A stretch of 64,000 nt of DNA from Cellulosilyticum lentocellum DSM 5427 (GCF_000178835.2 NC_015275.1:2377001-2441000); one strand, 5' to 3'. Shown: positions 1 through 8,809, counted from the first letter of the stretch. The notes: generated by a model not told the origin, from the sequence alone. A program made the numbers and translations.

Positions 1-296
1 AACATACAACCTGCGCAGAACTTTCAAAGAAACAGAGAGAAGCATTAGTTGACCAACTTACAAGATGTCCTTTTACTATTGCGAGTTTAGGTGGTTTTCA
101 TATAGCAATGGTAACAGCAGGTGGAGTTCATCTTAAAGAAGTGAATCCAACAACGATGGAAAGTCGTAAACAAAAAGGACTGTATTTTGTAGGTGAAGTT
201 TTAGATATAGATGGAGATACTGGTGGCTATAATATTCAAGCGGCGTTTTCTACGGCAGCTTTATGTGCAGATAGTATTATGCAAAACAAAAAATAG
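1..296 (+). CDS. BaiN/HI0933-type NAD(P)/FAD flavoprotein, C-terminal fragment
   Basis: Only the last ~97 codons are inside the window; the frame is open from base 3. The visible C-terminus has the pattern FHIAMVTAGGV ... LYFVGEVLDIDGDTGGYN, which is the flavin-binding closing motif of the HI0933/YhiN/BaiN family (established family knowledge). These are cytoplasmic two-dinucleotide-fold oxidoreductases, many of unknown substrate. The stop codon lies inside the left arm of a long inverted repeat that serves as the terminator. The next gene is convergent. Substrate cannot be inferred from this fragment. Confidence 0.85.
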   Translation, partial: HTTCAELSKKQREALVDQLTRCPFTIASLGGFHIAMVTAGGVHLKEVNPTTMESRKQKGLYFVGEVLDIDGDTGGYNIQAAFSTAALCADSIMQNKK

Positions 297-336
297 AAAA
301 TATTTCCAAGGAAATATTTTCTATTTTTTGTTTTGC
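281..336. terminator. 27-bp perfect inverted repeat, bidirectional terminator
   Basis: Bases 281-307 and 310-336 are perfect reverse complements separated by AA. The A-rich 5' flank and T-rich 3' part give a U-tract in both directions, fitting the convergent genes on either side. The left arm overlaps the last codons and stop of the flavoprotein gene, so part of the coding sequence is constrained by the hairpin. Confidence 0.8.
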
Positions 337-352
337 ATAATTTATAAGAATA

Positions 353-1081
353 TTAGTCTGCTTTTCTATAAGGTAAACTACTTTCGATTATTGCATGGAC
401 CTGATCTGGTAAGAGCTCTAAAGCTTCCTTACTTAAGCCCTTAGTAGGAATAGCTGGATGAATCGTTAATTTAACATGTGCAGGTTTAATTTTATTATGA
501 TTAAGTTCCATGAGCTTATAAGACCCATCAATAGTAACAGGAACAATAGGTACACCTGCTTTTGTAGCAAGCTTAAAACTTGCACTTTTAAATTCACCCA
601 TTTGATCACCTTTACTTCTTGTACCTTCAGGAAAAATAACTAATGAGTGTCCTTGCTTTAAAACCTTAATTCCCTCAATAATAGCTCCTGCGGAACCTTT
701 TAAAGTAGAACGGTCCATAAAGACACAGTGTAATAATTCCATCCATTTCACAATGATAGGAATTTTCTTAGCTTCTATTTTAGAAATAAAGCCTTTAGGT
801 CTATTGATATAACTCATCAAAAGAGGAATATCAAAGTTTCCTTGATGATTACTAACATAAACAACAGTTTGGTCAGTTGGAAGATTATCTAGTCCATTAA
901 CTTCTACTGTTGCACCACTACGCTTAATATTACCTAACATCCATTTTGTAGATACTTCGTGAACATAAGCTTCTAATGCTTCTACATCACCACTTTTTTG
1001 TAAACTATGGGCTTTTCTTAATTTAGGAAGAGTTCCAATCAAAGTAAAAACAAAGCTTACAAACCACATTATTGTCCTCAT
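353..1081 (-). CDS. plsC: 1-acyl-sn-glycerol-3-phosphate acyltransferase
   Basis: A 242-residue membrane-associated acyltransferase of the PlsC/LPLAT family, which transfers an acyl group to lysophosphatidic acid to make phosphatidic acid in phospholipid synthesis. Seen in the sequence: the catalytic HX4D motif as NHQGNFD (about residue 79), the FPEGTRS glycerol-phosphate-binding motif (about residue 151), and a hydrophobic N-terminus starting MRTIMWFVSFVFTLIG. Start ATG at 1081 is preceded by GGAGGCG at a good distance. Length is normal for the family. It is transcribed convergently with the flavoprotein gene and divergently from the DUF1015 gene. Acyl donor preference is not visible. Confidence 0.93.
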   Translation of the reverse strand: MRTIMWFVSFVFTLIGTLPKLRKAHSLQKSGDVEALEAYVHEVSTKWMLGNIKRSGATVEVNGLDNLPTDQTVVYVSNHQGNFDIPLLMSYINRPKGFISKIEAKKIPIIVKWMELLHCVFMDRSTLKGSAGAIIEGIKVLKQGHSLVIFPEGTRSKGDQMGEFKSASFKLATKAGVPIVPVTIDGSYKLMELNHNKIKPAHVKLTIHPAIPTKGLSKEALELLPDQVHAIIESSLPYRKAD

Positions 1082-1235
1082 TTTTTCGCCTCCAAATTAT
1101 CTGATACTATTTTTATTATAATACAAAACCAATGAAGGTAAAATGAAAACATCATTACTAAAGATTCAACATAAAATATTCATTCTTGTCAGAAAATATG
1201 TTATGATATAAACATTAATTGAAAGGAGTGATAAA

Positions 1236-2462
1236 ATGGCAACCATACGTGCATTTGGTGCACTCAGACCAACCAATTCATTAGTGACTAAAGTAGCTGC
1301 TTTACCTTATGATGTAATGAATACAGAAGAAGCAAAAAAGATGGTAGAAGGAAACCCTTATTCTTTTCTTCATGTAGACAAACCTGAAATGCATATTACA
1401 AATCCAAAAGGGGATGAATTATATGCTTTCGCAGGTGATACGCTAAGACGTATGATTAAGGAAGGTGTTTTTATTAAAGATGAGCCTAGTTTATATATCT
1501 ATGGTTTAAGTAATAGTATGACCACACAATATGGACTTGTTTGTTTAGTATCCGCTGAAGAATATGATGAAGGAATTATCAAAAAACATGAAAATACAAG
1601 AACTGACAAAGAGTTAGATCGTATCAAGCATGTTTCTTACTGCAAGGCCCATACAGGCCCTATTTTTCTGGCTTATAAAGGATTAGAACTTATAACAGCT
1701 TGGTTATTAGAATACACCGCTAAACATGAACCTGTTTATTACTTTATAGGAGAAGATGGTGTTAAACATGAGGTGTTCAAAGTATCTGACCCTCATACGA
1801 TTCATAACATTACCTGTGCTTTTGAAGAAGCTGATGCACTTTATATTGCAGATGGGCATCATCGTGCAGCAGCTGCTGCGGCTGTAGCAAGAAAGTACCG
1901 TGAAGAAGGAAAAAACTCAGAAGATGCACAGTATTTTTTAGCAACTATCTTTCCTAAAGAACAACTTTGTATTATGGATTACAATCGTGTTCTTAAAGAT
2001 GAAAGCAATTTAAATGCTGAGCAATTATTTAACCAATTACAAGAGAAATTTGAAATAGAAGCTATCAATGAAACAATTTATAAACCTAAGGAGAGACATA
2101 CTTTCGGAATACGTTACGAAAAGAAATGGTATAAGTTAACTATGAAACCAGAATGGATTGATGAAACAGATCCTGTCGCTTCGTTAGATGCTTCTTTACT
2201 ACAAACCTATGTTCTTGAGCCTATCTTTAAAATTCATGATCCAAAAGGTGATAAACGCATTGATTTTGTAGGAGGTATTCGTGGTATAGAAGAACTCAAT
2301 AGAAGAACAGATACAGATATGGATATAGCCTTTAGCATGTTCCCAACTTCTATGGATGAACTTATTCGAGTAGCAGATGCACATCAATTAATGCCACCAA
2401 AATCAACTTGGTTTGAGCCTAAACTACGTAGTGGTATTTTTATTCATGAAATTAATGATTGA
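1236..2462 (+). CDS. DUF1015 family protein (SerK-like)
   Basis: A 408-residue cytoplasmic protein of the DUF1015 family. Recognised from the N-terminus (ATIRAFGALRPT, then a PYDVMNTEEA stretch) and the ADGHHRAAAA motif near residue 207. DUF1015 is related to the ParB/SbnI/SerK fold, and some archaeal members phosphorylate free serine (family knowledge). In many clostridia it sits beside serine biosynthesis genes, but none is adjacent here, so the serine kinase role is only a suggestion. Start ATG has GAAAGGAG upstream. The gene ends in TGA and is followed by the T-box leader of the next operon. Confidence 0.85.
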   Translation: MATIRAFGALRPTNSLVTKVAALPYDVMNTEEAKKMVEGNPYSFLHVDKPEMHITNPKGDELYAFAGDTLRRMIKEGVFIKDEPSLYIYGLSNSMTTQYGLVCLVSAEEYDEGIIKKHENTRTDKELDRIKHVSYCKAHTGPIFLAYKGLELITAWLLEYTAKHEPVYYFIGEDGVKHEVFKVSDPHTIHNITCAFEEADALYIADGHHRAAAAAAVARKYREEGKNSEDAQYFLATIFPKEQLCIMDYNRVLKDESNLNAEQLFNQLQEKFEIEAINETIYKPKERHTFGIRYEKKWYKLTMKPEWIDETDPVASLDASLLQTYVLEPIFKIHDPKGDKRIDFVGGIRGIEELNRRTDTDMDIAFSMFPTSMDELIRVADAHQLMPPKSTWFEPKLRSGIFIHEIND

Positions 2463-2490
2463 GACGTACTAAAGCCTTAAAAGTCATATA

Positions 2491-2519
2491 TTGACAAAAA
2501 CTAAAAGATTACATATAAT
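2491..2519 (+). promoter_or_regulatory. Sigma-A promoter of the T-box/vanY/alaS operon
   Basis: TTGACA at 2491-2496 and TATAAT at 2514-2519 are separated by exactly 17 bp, a consensus vegetative promoter. A second TATAAT at 2556-2561 lacks a good -35 box. Transcription from the first would begin about 2526 and include the whole T-box leader. Confidence 0.8.
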
Positions 2520-2564
2520 CGTATAAGAATAGCATATGACAAACTAAACTAAACGTATAATATA

Positions 2565-2802
2565 TATGAACTACTGTGAAAAGAAGGAGTATATAAATAA
2601 GGGTTTGCAGAGAGAGAAGCAATTGGTGAAAGCTTTTTAATACCTGTTTATAGAAGCAGTCTTGGAGTAAATATCTTGAACATACAAAAGTAGAGGTATT
2701 CGGGTGATTTCGTTAACAATCCTTAAGGTGATAGGTTTTTTATGCCTATAACTAGGGTGGTACCGCGAGAAACCTCGTCCCTATTGGGATTGAGGTTTTT
2801 TT
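2565..2802 (+). promoter_or_regulatory. T-box riboswitch, probably tRNA-Ala responsive
   Basis: The invariant T-box sequence AGGGTGGTACCGCG is at 2754-2767. It is followed by an intrinsic terminator made from AACCTC...GAGGTT and a T run at 2771-2801. The T-box UGGU would pair with an ACCA tRNA 3' end, as in tRNA-Ala. Upstream structure is consistent with Stem I, and GAA followed by GCA at 2656-2658 is a candidate specifier (GCA = Ala). The downstream gene order, a D-Ala-D-Ala carboxypeptidase-like gene then alaS, supports alanine. Uncharged tRNA would stabilise the antiterminator and raise expression of both genes. The specifier assignment is inference. Confidence 0.93.
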
Positions 2803-2835
2803 GTATTTCCAGTAACTTTTTAAAGGAGGCTATAT

Positions 2836-3420
2836 ATGAATGACGTCTGTTTAGTTAATCCTTCTCATGGCTTAAGTGAGACTTTTATTCCAGAAGATTT
2901 AATTCAGGATCCTACTTCAGGAATCTGGGTATGTGAAGTTGTACTTCATGCTTTTATAAGGCTTAATAATAGGTTGTTTAATGAATGGTTAGAGCCTTTA
3001 AGCTTAGTAAGTGGCTATCGTTCTTTTATTTATCAGCAAAAGCTTTTTGATAAAAAAATAGCTTTCTATCAAAAACAAGGTATGGATGAAACAACAGCCA
3101 AAATAGAAGCTGCTAAAATAGTAGCAGTTCCTGGACATAGTGAACATCAGTTAGGCTTAGCCATTGATGTGACAACTTGGAGTATGAGAGTTCTGGAAGA
3201 TCCTCTTATTATAAGTTTTGGTGAAACGCCCACTGGTAAATGGCTCTTGAAAAATAGTTATTTAGAAGGATTTGTACTACGTTATCCTAAAGATAAAACA
3301 CACATCACACACATTACGTATGAACCTTGGCATTACCGTTATGTAGGTATAGAAGTAGCTACCGTGATGAAACAAAAGGGGCTTTGTTTAGAAGAGTATA
3401 TAGCGCTAAATCAAGGTTAA
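2836..3420 (+). CDS. D-alanyl-D-alanine carboxypeptidase, VanY/M15B family
   Basis: A 194-residue M15B metallopeptidase. Seen: SGYRSF near residue 56, the zinc motif SEHQLGLAID (His and Asp ligands) near residue 105, and EPWHYRY (third zinc ligand region) near residue 167. These enzymes remove the terminal D-Ala of peptidoglycan stem peptides. There is no clear signal peptide or membrane anchor, so the protein may be cytoplasmic or exported by an unclear route, which is unusual for a wall enzyme. Start ATG has AAAGGAGGC upstream. It is first in a T-box operon with alaS, 28 bp downstream, which links D-alanine release with alanine charging. Confidence 0.88.
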   Translation: MNDVCLVNPSHGLSETFIPEDLIQDPTSGIWVCEVVLHAFIRLNNRLFNEWLEPLSLVSGYRSFIYQQKLFDKKIAFYQKQGMDETTAKIEAAKIVAVPGHSEHQLGLAIDVTTWSMRVLEDPLIISFGETPTGKWLLKNSYLEGFVLRYPKDKTHITHITYEPWHYRYVGIEVATVMKQKGLCLEEYIALNQG

Positions 3421-3448
3421 TATAAATGATATTTATTAGGAGGAGCAA

Positions 3449-6094
3449 ATGAAAAACTATAGTTTAAATGAACTAAGAGAAATGTATCTTAAATTTTTTG
3501 AAAGTAAAATGCATCTTCGTGCAAAAAGCTTTCCATTAGTACCACACAATGATAATAGTTTATTACTCATTAATGCAGGTATGGCACCACTTAAACCATA
3601 CTTTACTGGTCAAGAAGAACCACCTAGAAGAAGAATGACAACTTGTCAAAAATGTATTCGTACAGGTGATATTGAAAATGTTGGTAAAACAGCACGTCAC
3701 GGTACTTTCTTTGAAATGCTGGGGAACTTCTCATTTGGTGACTATTTTAAAGAAGAAGCGATTGAATGGGCTTGGGAGTTTGTTACAAAACACCTTGAGA
3801 TTCCAGTAGAACGTTTATTTGCAACTGTTTACCAAGATGATGAAGAAGCAGCTGAAATCTGGAGAAATAAAATTGGCTTACCTAATGAAAAAGTTATTTA
3901 TATGGGTAAAGAAGATAACTTCTGGGAAGCTGGTATTGATGGACCTTGTGGCCCTTGTTCAGAGATCTATTTTGATAGAGGTCCTGAATTTGGCTGCGAT
4001 AGCCCTGATTGTGGTGTGGGTTGTGACTGTGACCGTTATATGGAATTCTGGAACTTAGTATTTACCCAATTTGAGCGCCATGAAGACGGGACTTACACAC
4101 CACTTGCTCAAAAGAATATTGACACAGGTATGGGACTTGAAAGACTTGCAGCTATGATGCAAGGTGTAAGTTCTATCTTTGATGTCGATACAATCAAAGC
4201 TATCCGTGATCACGTCTGCCAGCTTGCAGGTGTTACTTATGGTGAAAATTACAAAAACGACGTATCAATTCGTGTTATCACAGACCATATTCGTTCAGTA
4301 ACTTTTATGGCTGCGGATGGTGTTCTTCCTTCTAATGAAGGGCGCGGCTATGTTATGCGAAGACTTCTTAGACGTGCCGTTAGACATGCTAAATTATTAG
4401 GTATTGAAGGTTTATTCTTAAAAGATCTTGTTAAAACAGTAGTTGATAATTCCAAACATGAGTATACAGAGCTTGAAGATAAATATGAATATATTACGAA
4501 ACTTCTTACTGTAGAAGAAAAGAACTTTAATGAAACGATTGACCGTGGACTTAATATTTTAAAAGCACACATCGATGAAATGAAAGCAGAAGGTAAAACG
4601 GTATTAGACGGTAAAGCTTGCTTTACACTTTCTGATACTTATGGTTTTCCTATTGATTTAACACATGAAATTCTTGAGGAACAGGGATTAAAAGCTGATG
4701 AAGAAGGTTTCAAAGTAGAAATGGATGCTCAACGTCAAAAAGCAAGGGATGCGCGTGGTGGTTCTAAATATATGGGTGCAGATGAAACCATATTTAATCA
4801 AATGGATTCAACTATGAAGACAACTTTTGTGGGTTATGATAAGCTTGAAACAACAGGTACATTAGAGGTACTTGCAAATGATGAAGAACTTTTAGAAGCA
4901 GCAGGCTGTGGTGACTCTATTTATGTTGTTATTTCTGAAACACCATTTTATGCTGAAAGTGGTGGTCAGGCAGGTGATACCGGTCTTATTACAACAGCTA
5001 CAGGTAAAGCTGTTGTTAGCGATACAACTAAAGTTATCGGTGGTAAGTTTGCTCATCATGCTCAAGTAGTAGAAGGTTCTATTGAAAAAGGTCAATCTGC
5101 TACTTTTACAGTAGAAAATGTATCACGTATGGATACTTCTCGTAACCATAGTGCAACTCACCTTTTACAAAAAGCATTACGTGAAGTGGTAGGTGGGCAT
5201 ATCGAGCAAGCAGGTTCAAATGTGAATAAAGATCGTCTACGTTTTGACTTCACTCACTTTGAAGCTTTAACTCATGAACAACTTGAAAAAGTAGAAGCTT
5301 TGGTAAATGAAAAAATTCTTGAAGGTTTAACCATTACTATTAAAGAAATGCCTATTGATGAAGCTAGAAAGTTAGGCGCAATGGCTCTCTTTGGTGAAAA
5401 GTATGGCCAAACAGTACGCGTTGTTAATATGGGTGATTACTCAGTAGAGCTTTGTGGTGGTACACACCTTCAAAATACAGCTGCTATTGGTACTTTCAAA
5501 ATTATTTCTGAAACAGGTGTTGCTGCTGGCGTAAGACGTATTGAGGCAGTAACAGGTAGAGGTGCTCTTCATTTCTATCAAACAATGGAAAATAGCTTAA
5601 ATGAGGTAAGTGCTCTCGTTAAAGCTAAAAAAACAGAAGTAGTAAAAAAAGTGGAAAGTATGACTATTGAGCTTAAAAATCTTGAAAAAGAAAATGAAAA
5701 ACTTAAAGCTGAAATTGCAGCTAGTAAGGCAGGAGCCCTTACTGAGCAAGCAAAAACGATTAATGGTATAAAAGTGTTAGTAAGTCAAATAGATGAACTT
5801 GATATGAATGATCTTAAAAACATGGGTGATTCATTAAAAGATCAACTTCAAGATGGGGTTGTTTTATTAATGAGCCATGTTGCAGATAAAGTAAACCTTG
5901 TAGCTATGGCTACTCCAAGTGCTGTAGAAAAAGGGGTACACTGTGGTCAAATCATTTCTGCTGTAGCAGGTGTTGTTGGTGGAAAAGGTGGCGGTAGACC
6001 TAATATGGCACAAGCTGGTGGTAAAGATGCTTCTAAGATTAAAGAAGCTATTACTGTTGCTGAAACAACAATCAACGCACAGCTTAATGCCTAG
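3449..6094 (+). CDS. alaS: Alanyl-tRNA synthetase
   Basis: An 881-residue class II synthetase that charges tRNA-Ala. Seen: the N-terminal class II core (motif 1 region with MAPLKPYFTGQEEPP; motif 2 with RTGDIENVGKTARHGTFFEM), the editing-domain zinc motif HSATH near residue 566 with CGGTH near residue 668, a coiled-coil linker around residues 700-750, and the C-Ala domain ending with GGKGGGRPNMAQAGG. Length is typical. AGGAGGAG precedes the ATG. It is the second gene of the T-box-controlled operon. A promoter for rpsU follows. Confidence 0.98.
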   Translation: MKNYSLNELREMYLKFFESKMHLRAKSFPLVPHNDNSLLLINAGMAPLKPYFTGQEEPPRRRMTTCQKCIRTGDIENVGKTARHGTFFEMLGNFSFGDYFKEEAIEWAWEFVTKHLEIPVERLFATVYQDDEEAAEIWRNKIGLPNEKVIYMGKEDNFWEAGIDGPCGPCSEIYFDRGPEFGCDSPDCGVGCDCDRYMEFWNLVFTQFERHEDGTYTPLAQKNIDTGMGLERLAAMMQGVSSIFDVDTIKAIRDHVCQLAGVTYGENYKNDVSIRVITDHIRSVTFMAADGVLPSNEGRGYVMRRLLRRAVRHAKLLGIEGLFLKDLVKTVVDNSKHEYTELEDKYEYITKLLTVEEKNFNETIDRGLNILKAHIDEMKAEGKTVLDGKACFTLSDTYGFPIDLTHEILEEQGLKADEEGFKVEMDAQRQKARDARGGSKYMGADETIFNQMDSTMKTTFVGYDKLETTGTLEVLANDEELLEAAGCGDSIYVVISETPFYAESGGQAGDTGLITTATGKAVVSDTTKVIGGKFAHHAQVVEGSIEKGQSATFTVENVSRMDTSRNHSATHLLQKALREVVGGHIEQAGSNVNKDRLRFDFTHFEALTHEQLEKVEALVNEKILEGLTITIKEMPIDEARKLGAMALFGEKYGQTVRVVNMGDYSVELCGGTHLQNTAAIGTFKIISETGVAAGVRRIEAVTGRGALHFYQTMENSLNEVSALVKAKKTEVVKKVESMTIELKNLEKENEKLKAEIAASKAGALTEQAKTINGIKVLVSQIDELDMNDLKNMGDSLKDQLQDGVVLLMSHVADKVNLVAMATPSAVEKGVHCGQIISAVAGVVGGKGGGRPNMAQAGGKDASKIKEAITVAETTINAQLNA

Positions 6095-6175
6095 TTTTTA
6101 TAATATATGATGTATTTTATATGAATCAAAAGTAATAAAAACTTAAGGATATCCTATTAAATATACGTGGAATAC

Positions 6176-6250
6176 TTGACGTATCACGTAAATTACTTTA
6201 TAATTTAACGTAGTGCTTTAATCTTTTCTCCGTACAAATGCATAAAGCAC
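6176..6250 (+). promoter_or_regulatory. rpsU promoter and leader hairpin
   Basis: TTGACG at 6176-6181 and TATAAT at 6199-6204 are 17 bp apart. The predicted 5' UTR then has a stem GTGCTTTA (6213-6220) with TAAAGCAC (6243-6250) around a 22-nt loop, ending 20 bp before the rpsU ribosome site. The promoter is clear; a regulatory role for the hairpin is only a suggestion. Confidence 0.75.
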
Positions 6251-6277
6251 AACATTGCACCGGAGGGAGGGAAAGAA

Positions 6278-6457
6278 ATGTCAGAGGTTACTGTTCGCGA
6301 AAATGAATCATTAGATAGCGCTCTTCGTAGATTTAAAAGAAACTGTGCAAAAGCAGGTATCATGCAAGAAATCCGCAAAAGAGAACACTATGAAAAACCA
6401 AGTGTAAAACGTAAAAAGAAATCAGAAGCAGCACGTAAAAAAAACAAACAATATTAA
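6278..6457 (+). CDS. rpsU: 30S ribosomal protein S21
   Basis: A 59-residue basic protein starting [20 protein letters not shown] and ending in a Lys/Arg-rich tail, which is the bacterial S21 pattern. S21 binds the 30S platform near the anti-Shine-Dalgarno region and helps initiation. CGGAGGGAGGG lies just upstream of the ATG. The gene has its own promoter and leader hairpin, and yqeY follows 61 bp later; the rpsU-yqeY order is common in Firmicutes. The gene is short but complete. Confidence 0.97.
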   Translation: MSEVTVRENESLDSALRRFKRNCAKAGIMQEIRKREHYEKPSVKRKKKSEAARKKNKQY

Positions 6458-6518
6458 TTGTTTGTTGTTTACCATATGAATACAAAAGCATAAGCTTTTT
6501 GTACAAGGGATGATGCAG

Positions 6519-6965
6519 ATGTCTTTAAAAGAAAAACTTCTTTCAGATATGAAAGAAGCCATGAAAGAAAAAGATGTCCTTCGCAAAAATACCATCCAAA
6601 GCATTCGTGGTGCCATTCTTCAAAAAGAGAAAGACACTCTGCAGGAGGTTAGTGAAGAACAAATTCTTGATATTATTGTACAAGAAATCAAGAAACGCAA
6701 AGATGCTCTCGCTGATTTTGAAAAGGGAAATCGCCCAGATTTAGTAGCAGATACTAATGCAGAAGTTACTGTTTTACAAGGTTACTTGCCTAAGCAGTTA
6801 AGTGATGAAGAGCTAACTTCACTTATTCATCAAGTGATCGAAGAAGTTGAAGCAACATCTATGAAAGATATGGGTAAAGTTATGGCTGCCATTAAACCTA
6901 AGGTGAGTGGCAGAGCTGATAACCAAAAAGTGAGCAGCATTGTTAAACAATGTTTATCCAATTAA
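6519..6965 (+). CDS. yqeY: GatB/YqeY domain protein
   Basis: A protein of about 148 residues of the YqeY family (starts MSLKEKLLSDMKEAMKEKD; YLPKQLSDEE and GKVMAAIKPKVSGRAD are family signatures). It resembles the C-terminal tRNA-binding domain of GatB, and its exact role is unsettled. I chose ATG 6519 over the upstream ATGs at 6510 and 6513 because AAGGG at 6505-6509 is about 9 bases from 6519 and too close to the others. Probably co-transcribed with rpsU; followed by a strong terminator. Confidence 0.92.
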   Translation: MSLKEKLLSDMKEAMKEKDVLRKNTIQSIRGAILQKEKDTLQEVSEEQILDIIVQEIKKRKDALADFEKGNRPDLVADTNAEVTVLQGYLPKQLSDEELTSLIHQVIEEVEATSMKDMGKVMAAIKPKVSGRADNQKVSSIVKQCLSN

Positions 6966-6983
6966 TCAGTGCAATGCTTAATG

Positions 6984-7009
6984 AGGACGTCCAGAAGGAC
7001 GTCCTTTTT
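6984..7009 (+). terminator. Intrinsic terminator after yqeY
   Basis: AGGACGTCC, a 4-nt loop, GGACGTCCT and then a T run: a GC-rich 9-bp perfect stem 19 bp after the yqeY stop. Confidence 0.9.
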
Positions 7010-7030
7010 GCATTCCTTGCTAATTTTTTA

Positions 7031-8390
7031 GGCTCTATGTCAATAGTTGGGGTATCCCAAGTATGATGATGTAGAAGCAGTTAAGAAGATTTTTTAAATC
7101 TATCTTAGCTGCTTTTTTATTACACATATGTAGTATTCTACTTCTAAATCTTTCGAAGTTACGATAACCATATGCGTTGCGTTTGAGAACTTTGATTTTG
7201 TTGTTTATACCTTCTGTATAACCATTTGTGTAAGGTGTAGTAAATGAATTAAGAATGCCACCTATCCAGTTATTCATTGTTTGAGCAGCTGTAACAAAGC
7301 GAGGTAAACCGCTGTTTTCAGCATAAATGATCCACTTTGTAAGTCGTTCTTTGGCTGTATTGTAATCTTCTGATGCCATTACCTCATAAAAACTTTCCTT
7401 AGGTAAATAGGCGTTAGATAGTTTTTCACTTGTATAAAGCATGACATTAAGTCTTTGTTTTTGATCATTATTTAAGTCATGATAGTGTTTAATGAGTAGA
7501 GATTTAGATCGCTTAAAGTATTTTCTTCGATGATCACAAAAGTCTTTTTGTACTTCTTTACGAACAGCTTCAAAAGCCCATAAAACTTGTCTAGCATAAT
7601 GATATTTATCAACGACATAAGTTGCAGAAGAGAAAATTTCACGGGATAAGTCACGATAAGTAGACCACATATCACTAATAAAGATAGAGGTTTGAGAAGT
7701 ATCAAACTTTAATAGGTATGAAGCTAAGTGAGTTTTATATCTATTAGGCAAAATATCTAGAACTCTATGATTTTCAGGGTCAGTAATAATACACTGATAC
7801 TTCTCGTGATTGGTATTTCCTTTAAACTCATCAATAGCTAATACTTTAGGTAAAGAAGATGGTGAGTAGGAAAGTTTATCAAAAATCCTAACAACAGTAG
7901 AAGTAGACAGATTAACATGCTGAGCAACACTCTTAAAAGAAGAAGTTGAAGCTAACTGAGATAAAACGTAAAGAATTAAACGTGAGGTCATGCGATGATA
8001 GCGAGGAAGAAAGTCAATGCTTTCATAGAAACGCTTACCACAAGATTGACAAACATATCTTCTTTTTCTAAGAAGAAGGAGTGTATGAGAACCAAAGGAA
8101 GGAATATCTTTGATTTTTTGCCTGCGATAATCATGAATACGTTGTGTAGAATGGCCACAACAAGGGCAAGCGTGAAGTTTACGTTGCATTTCAATTTCAA
8201 AGATAGCTTTATTTTCAGTATGGATAATATCTTTTATTAAAACACCTGATAGATTAAGAAGTTTTTGGGAATAATAAAAGGAGAGCATAGTCGACAACCT
8301 TTCTGTAAGTATTAGTCATACTTAGGATTGTTGAAAATGCTCTTTTATTATGCAATCATTTTTTCAAACCCCAACATTTATTGTAGAGCC
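7031..8390 (-). mobile_element. ISL3-family insertion sequence
   Basis: A ~1.36-kb element with imperfect terminal inverted repeats. The left end reads GGCTCTATGTCAATAGTTGG. The complement of the right end reads GGCTCTACAATAAATGTTGG. Both share GGCTCTA and GTTGGGGT. It carries a single ISL3 transposase. I see no clear 8-bp target duplication in the flanks, which are T-rich. It lies just after the yqeY terminator. Confidence 0.87.
7035..8288 (-). CDS. ISL3-family transposase
   Basis: About 417 residues. N-terminal zinc ribbon (CPCCGHSTQRIHDYR, then CQSCGKRF), a helix-turn-helix segment around residues 110-135, then a DDE core with LAIDEF (first Asp), ISDMWSTYR (second Asp), and the conserved C-terminal YTNGYTEGINNKIK segment containing the Glu. 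ATG 8288 is preferred to the TTG at 8297 because GAAAGG lies 9 bases before the ATG. The frame is uninterrupted, so the copy may be active. Confidence 0.92.
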   Translation of the reverse strand: MLSFYYSQKLLNLSGVLIKDIIHTENKAIFEIEMQRKLHACPCCGHSTQRIHDYRRQKIKDIPSFGSHTLLLLRKRRYVCQSCGKRFYESIDFLPRYHRMTSRLILYVLSQLASTSSFKSVAQHVNLSTSTVVRIFDKLSYSPSSLPKVLAIDEFKGNTNHEKYQCIITDPENHRVLDILPNRYKTHLASYLLKFDTSQTSIFISDMWSTYRDLSREIFSSATYVVDKYHYARQVLWAFEAVRKEVQKDFCDHRRKYFKRSKSLLIKHYHDLNNDQKQRLNVMLYTSEKLSNAYLPKESFYEVMASEDYNTAKERLTKWIIYAENSGLPRFVTAAQTMNNWIGGILNSFTTPYTNGYTEGINNKIKVLKRNAYGYRNFERFRSRILHMCNKKAAKIDLKNLLNCFYIIILGIPQLLT

Positions 8391-8717
8391 TTTATTTTCA
8401 TCTTCAATTCTCCAAATGAGCCAGTTCACTGGTTGCCAAATCATTTTATTTCGTCTGATTTATTACCTTGTTATATCTCTCTATAGTATTAACTCCTTAA
8501 TGTCATTCATTTTATTTTGAATTCTATTTTAGAAATACGATATCTTTAATACCCGTTTAAATAGCATTTTTTTGAAGTCTCTATATTTAAATGGTAATCT
8601 TTATATAATTTACAGAATATTATTTTAATAATCTAATACCTTTTCTCACTTTTTTATCAAATCACCACAGATAATATAAAATTATCTGTGGTGGCTTGAT
8701 TTTAGTTTTGAAAATAT
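8391..8717. other. Intergenic region with a 13-bp perfect hairpin
   Basis: No gene is seen. CACCACAGATAAT at 8663-8675 and its exact complement at 8681-8693 form a hairpin with a 5-nt loop. It is followed by GGCTTGATTTTAG, a poor U-tract, so it may be a weak terminator or an RNA structure. The rest is AT-rich and unremarkable. Confidence 0.5.
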
Positions 8718-8772
8718 GTTAACTTATATATAAAGTTAACTTTAGTTAACTTTATATATAATAAAGGTTAAC
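8718..8772. promoter_or_regulatory. Palindromic operator cluster
   Basis: Four GTTAAC palindromes at 8718, 8735, 8745 and 8767. The two central ones sit in a larger perfect palindrome with 17-bp arms (8724-8740 and 8745-8761) around TTTA. TATAAT lies inside at 8757-8762. It is located 38 bp upstream of a gene with a ribbon-helix-helix-like N-terminus, a class of repressor that typically binds tandem or inverted operators. Autoregulation is an inference. Confidence 0.6.
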
Positions 8773-8809
8773 TATTTATAATGTAAGTTTACATACAAGG
8801 AGAGAAGTA

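Noticed and set aside
7023-8398. 8-bp target duplication around the ISL3 element
   Set aside because: ATTTTTTA on the left and TTTATTTT on the right are only generally AT-rich, not a true duplication.
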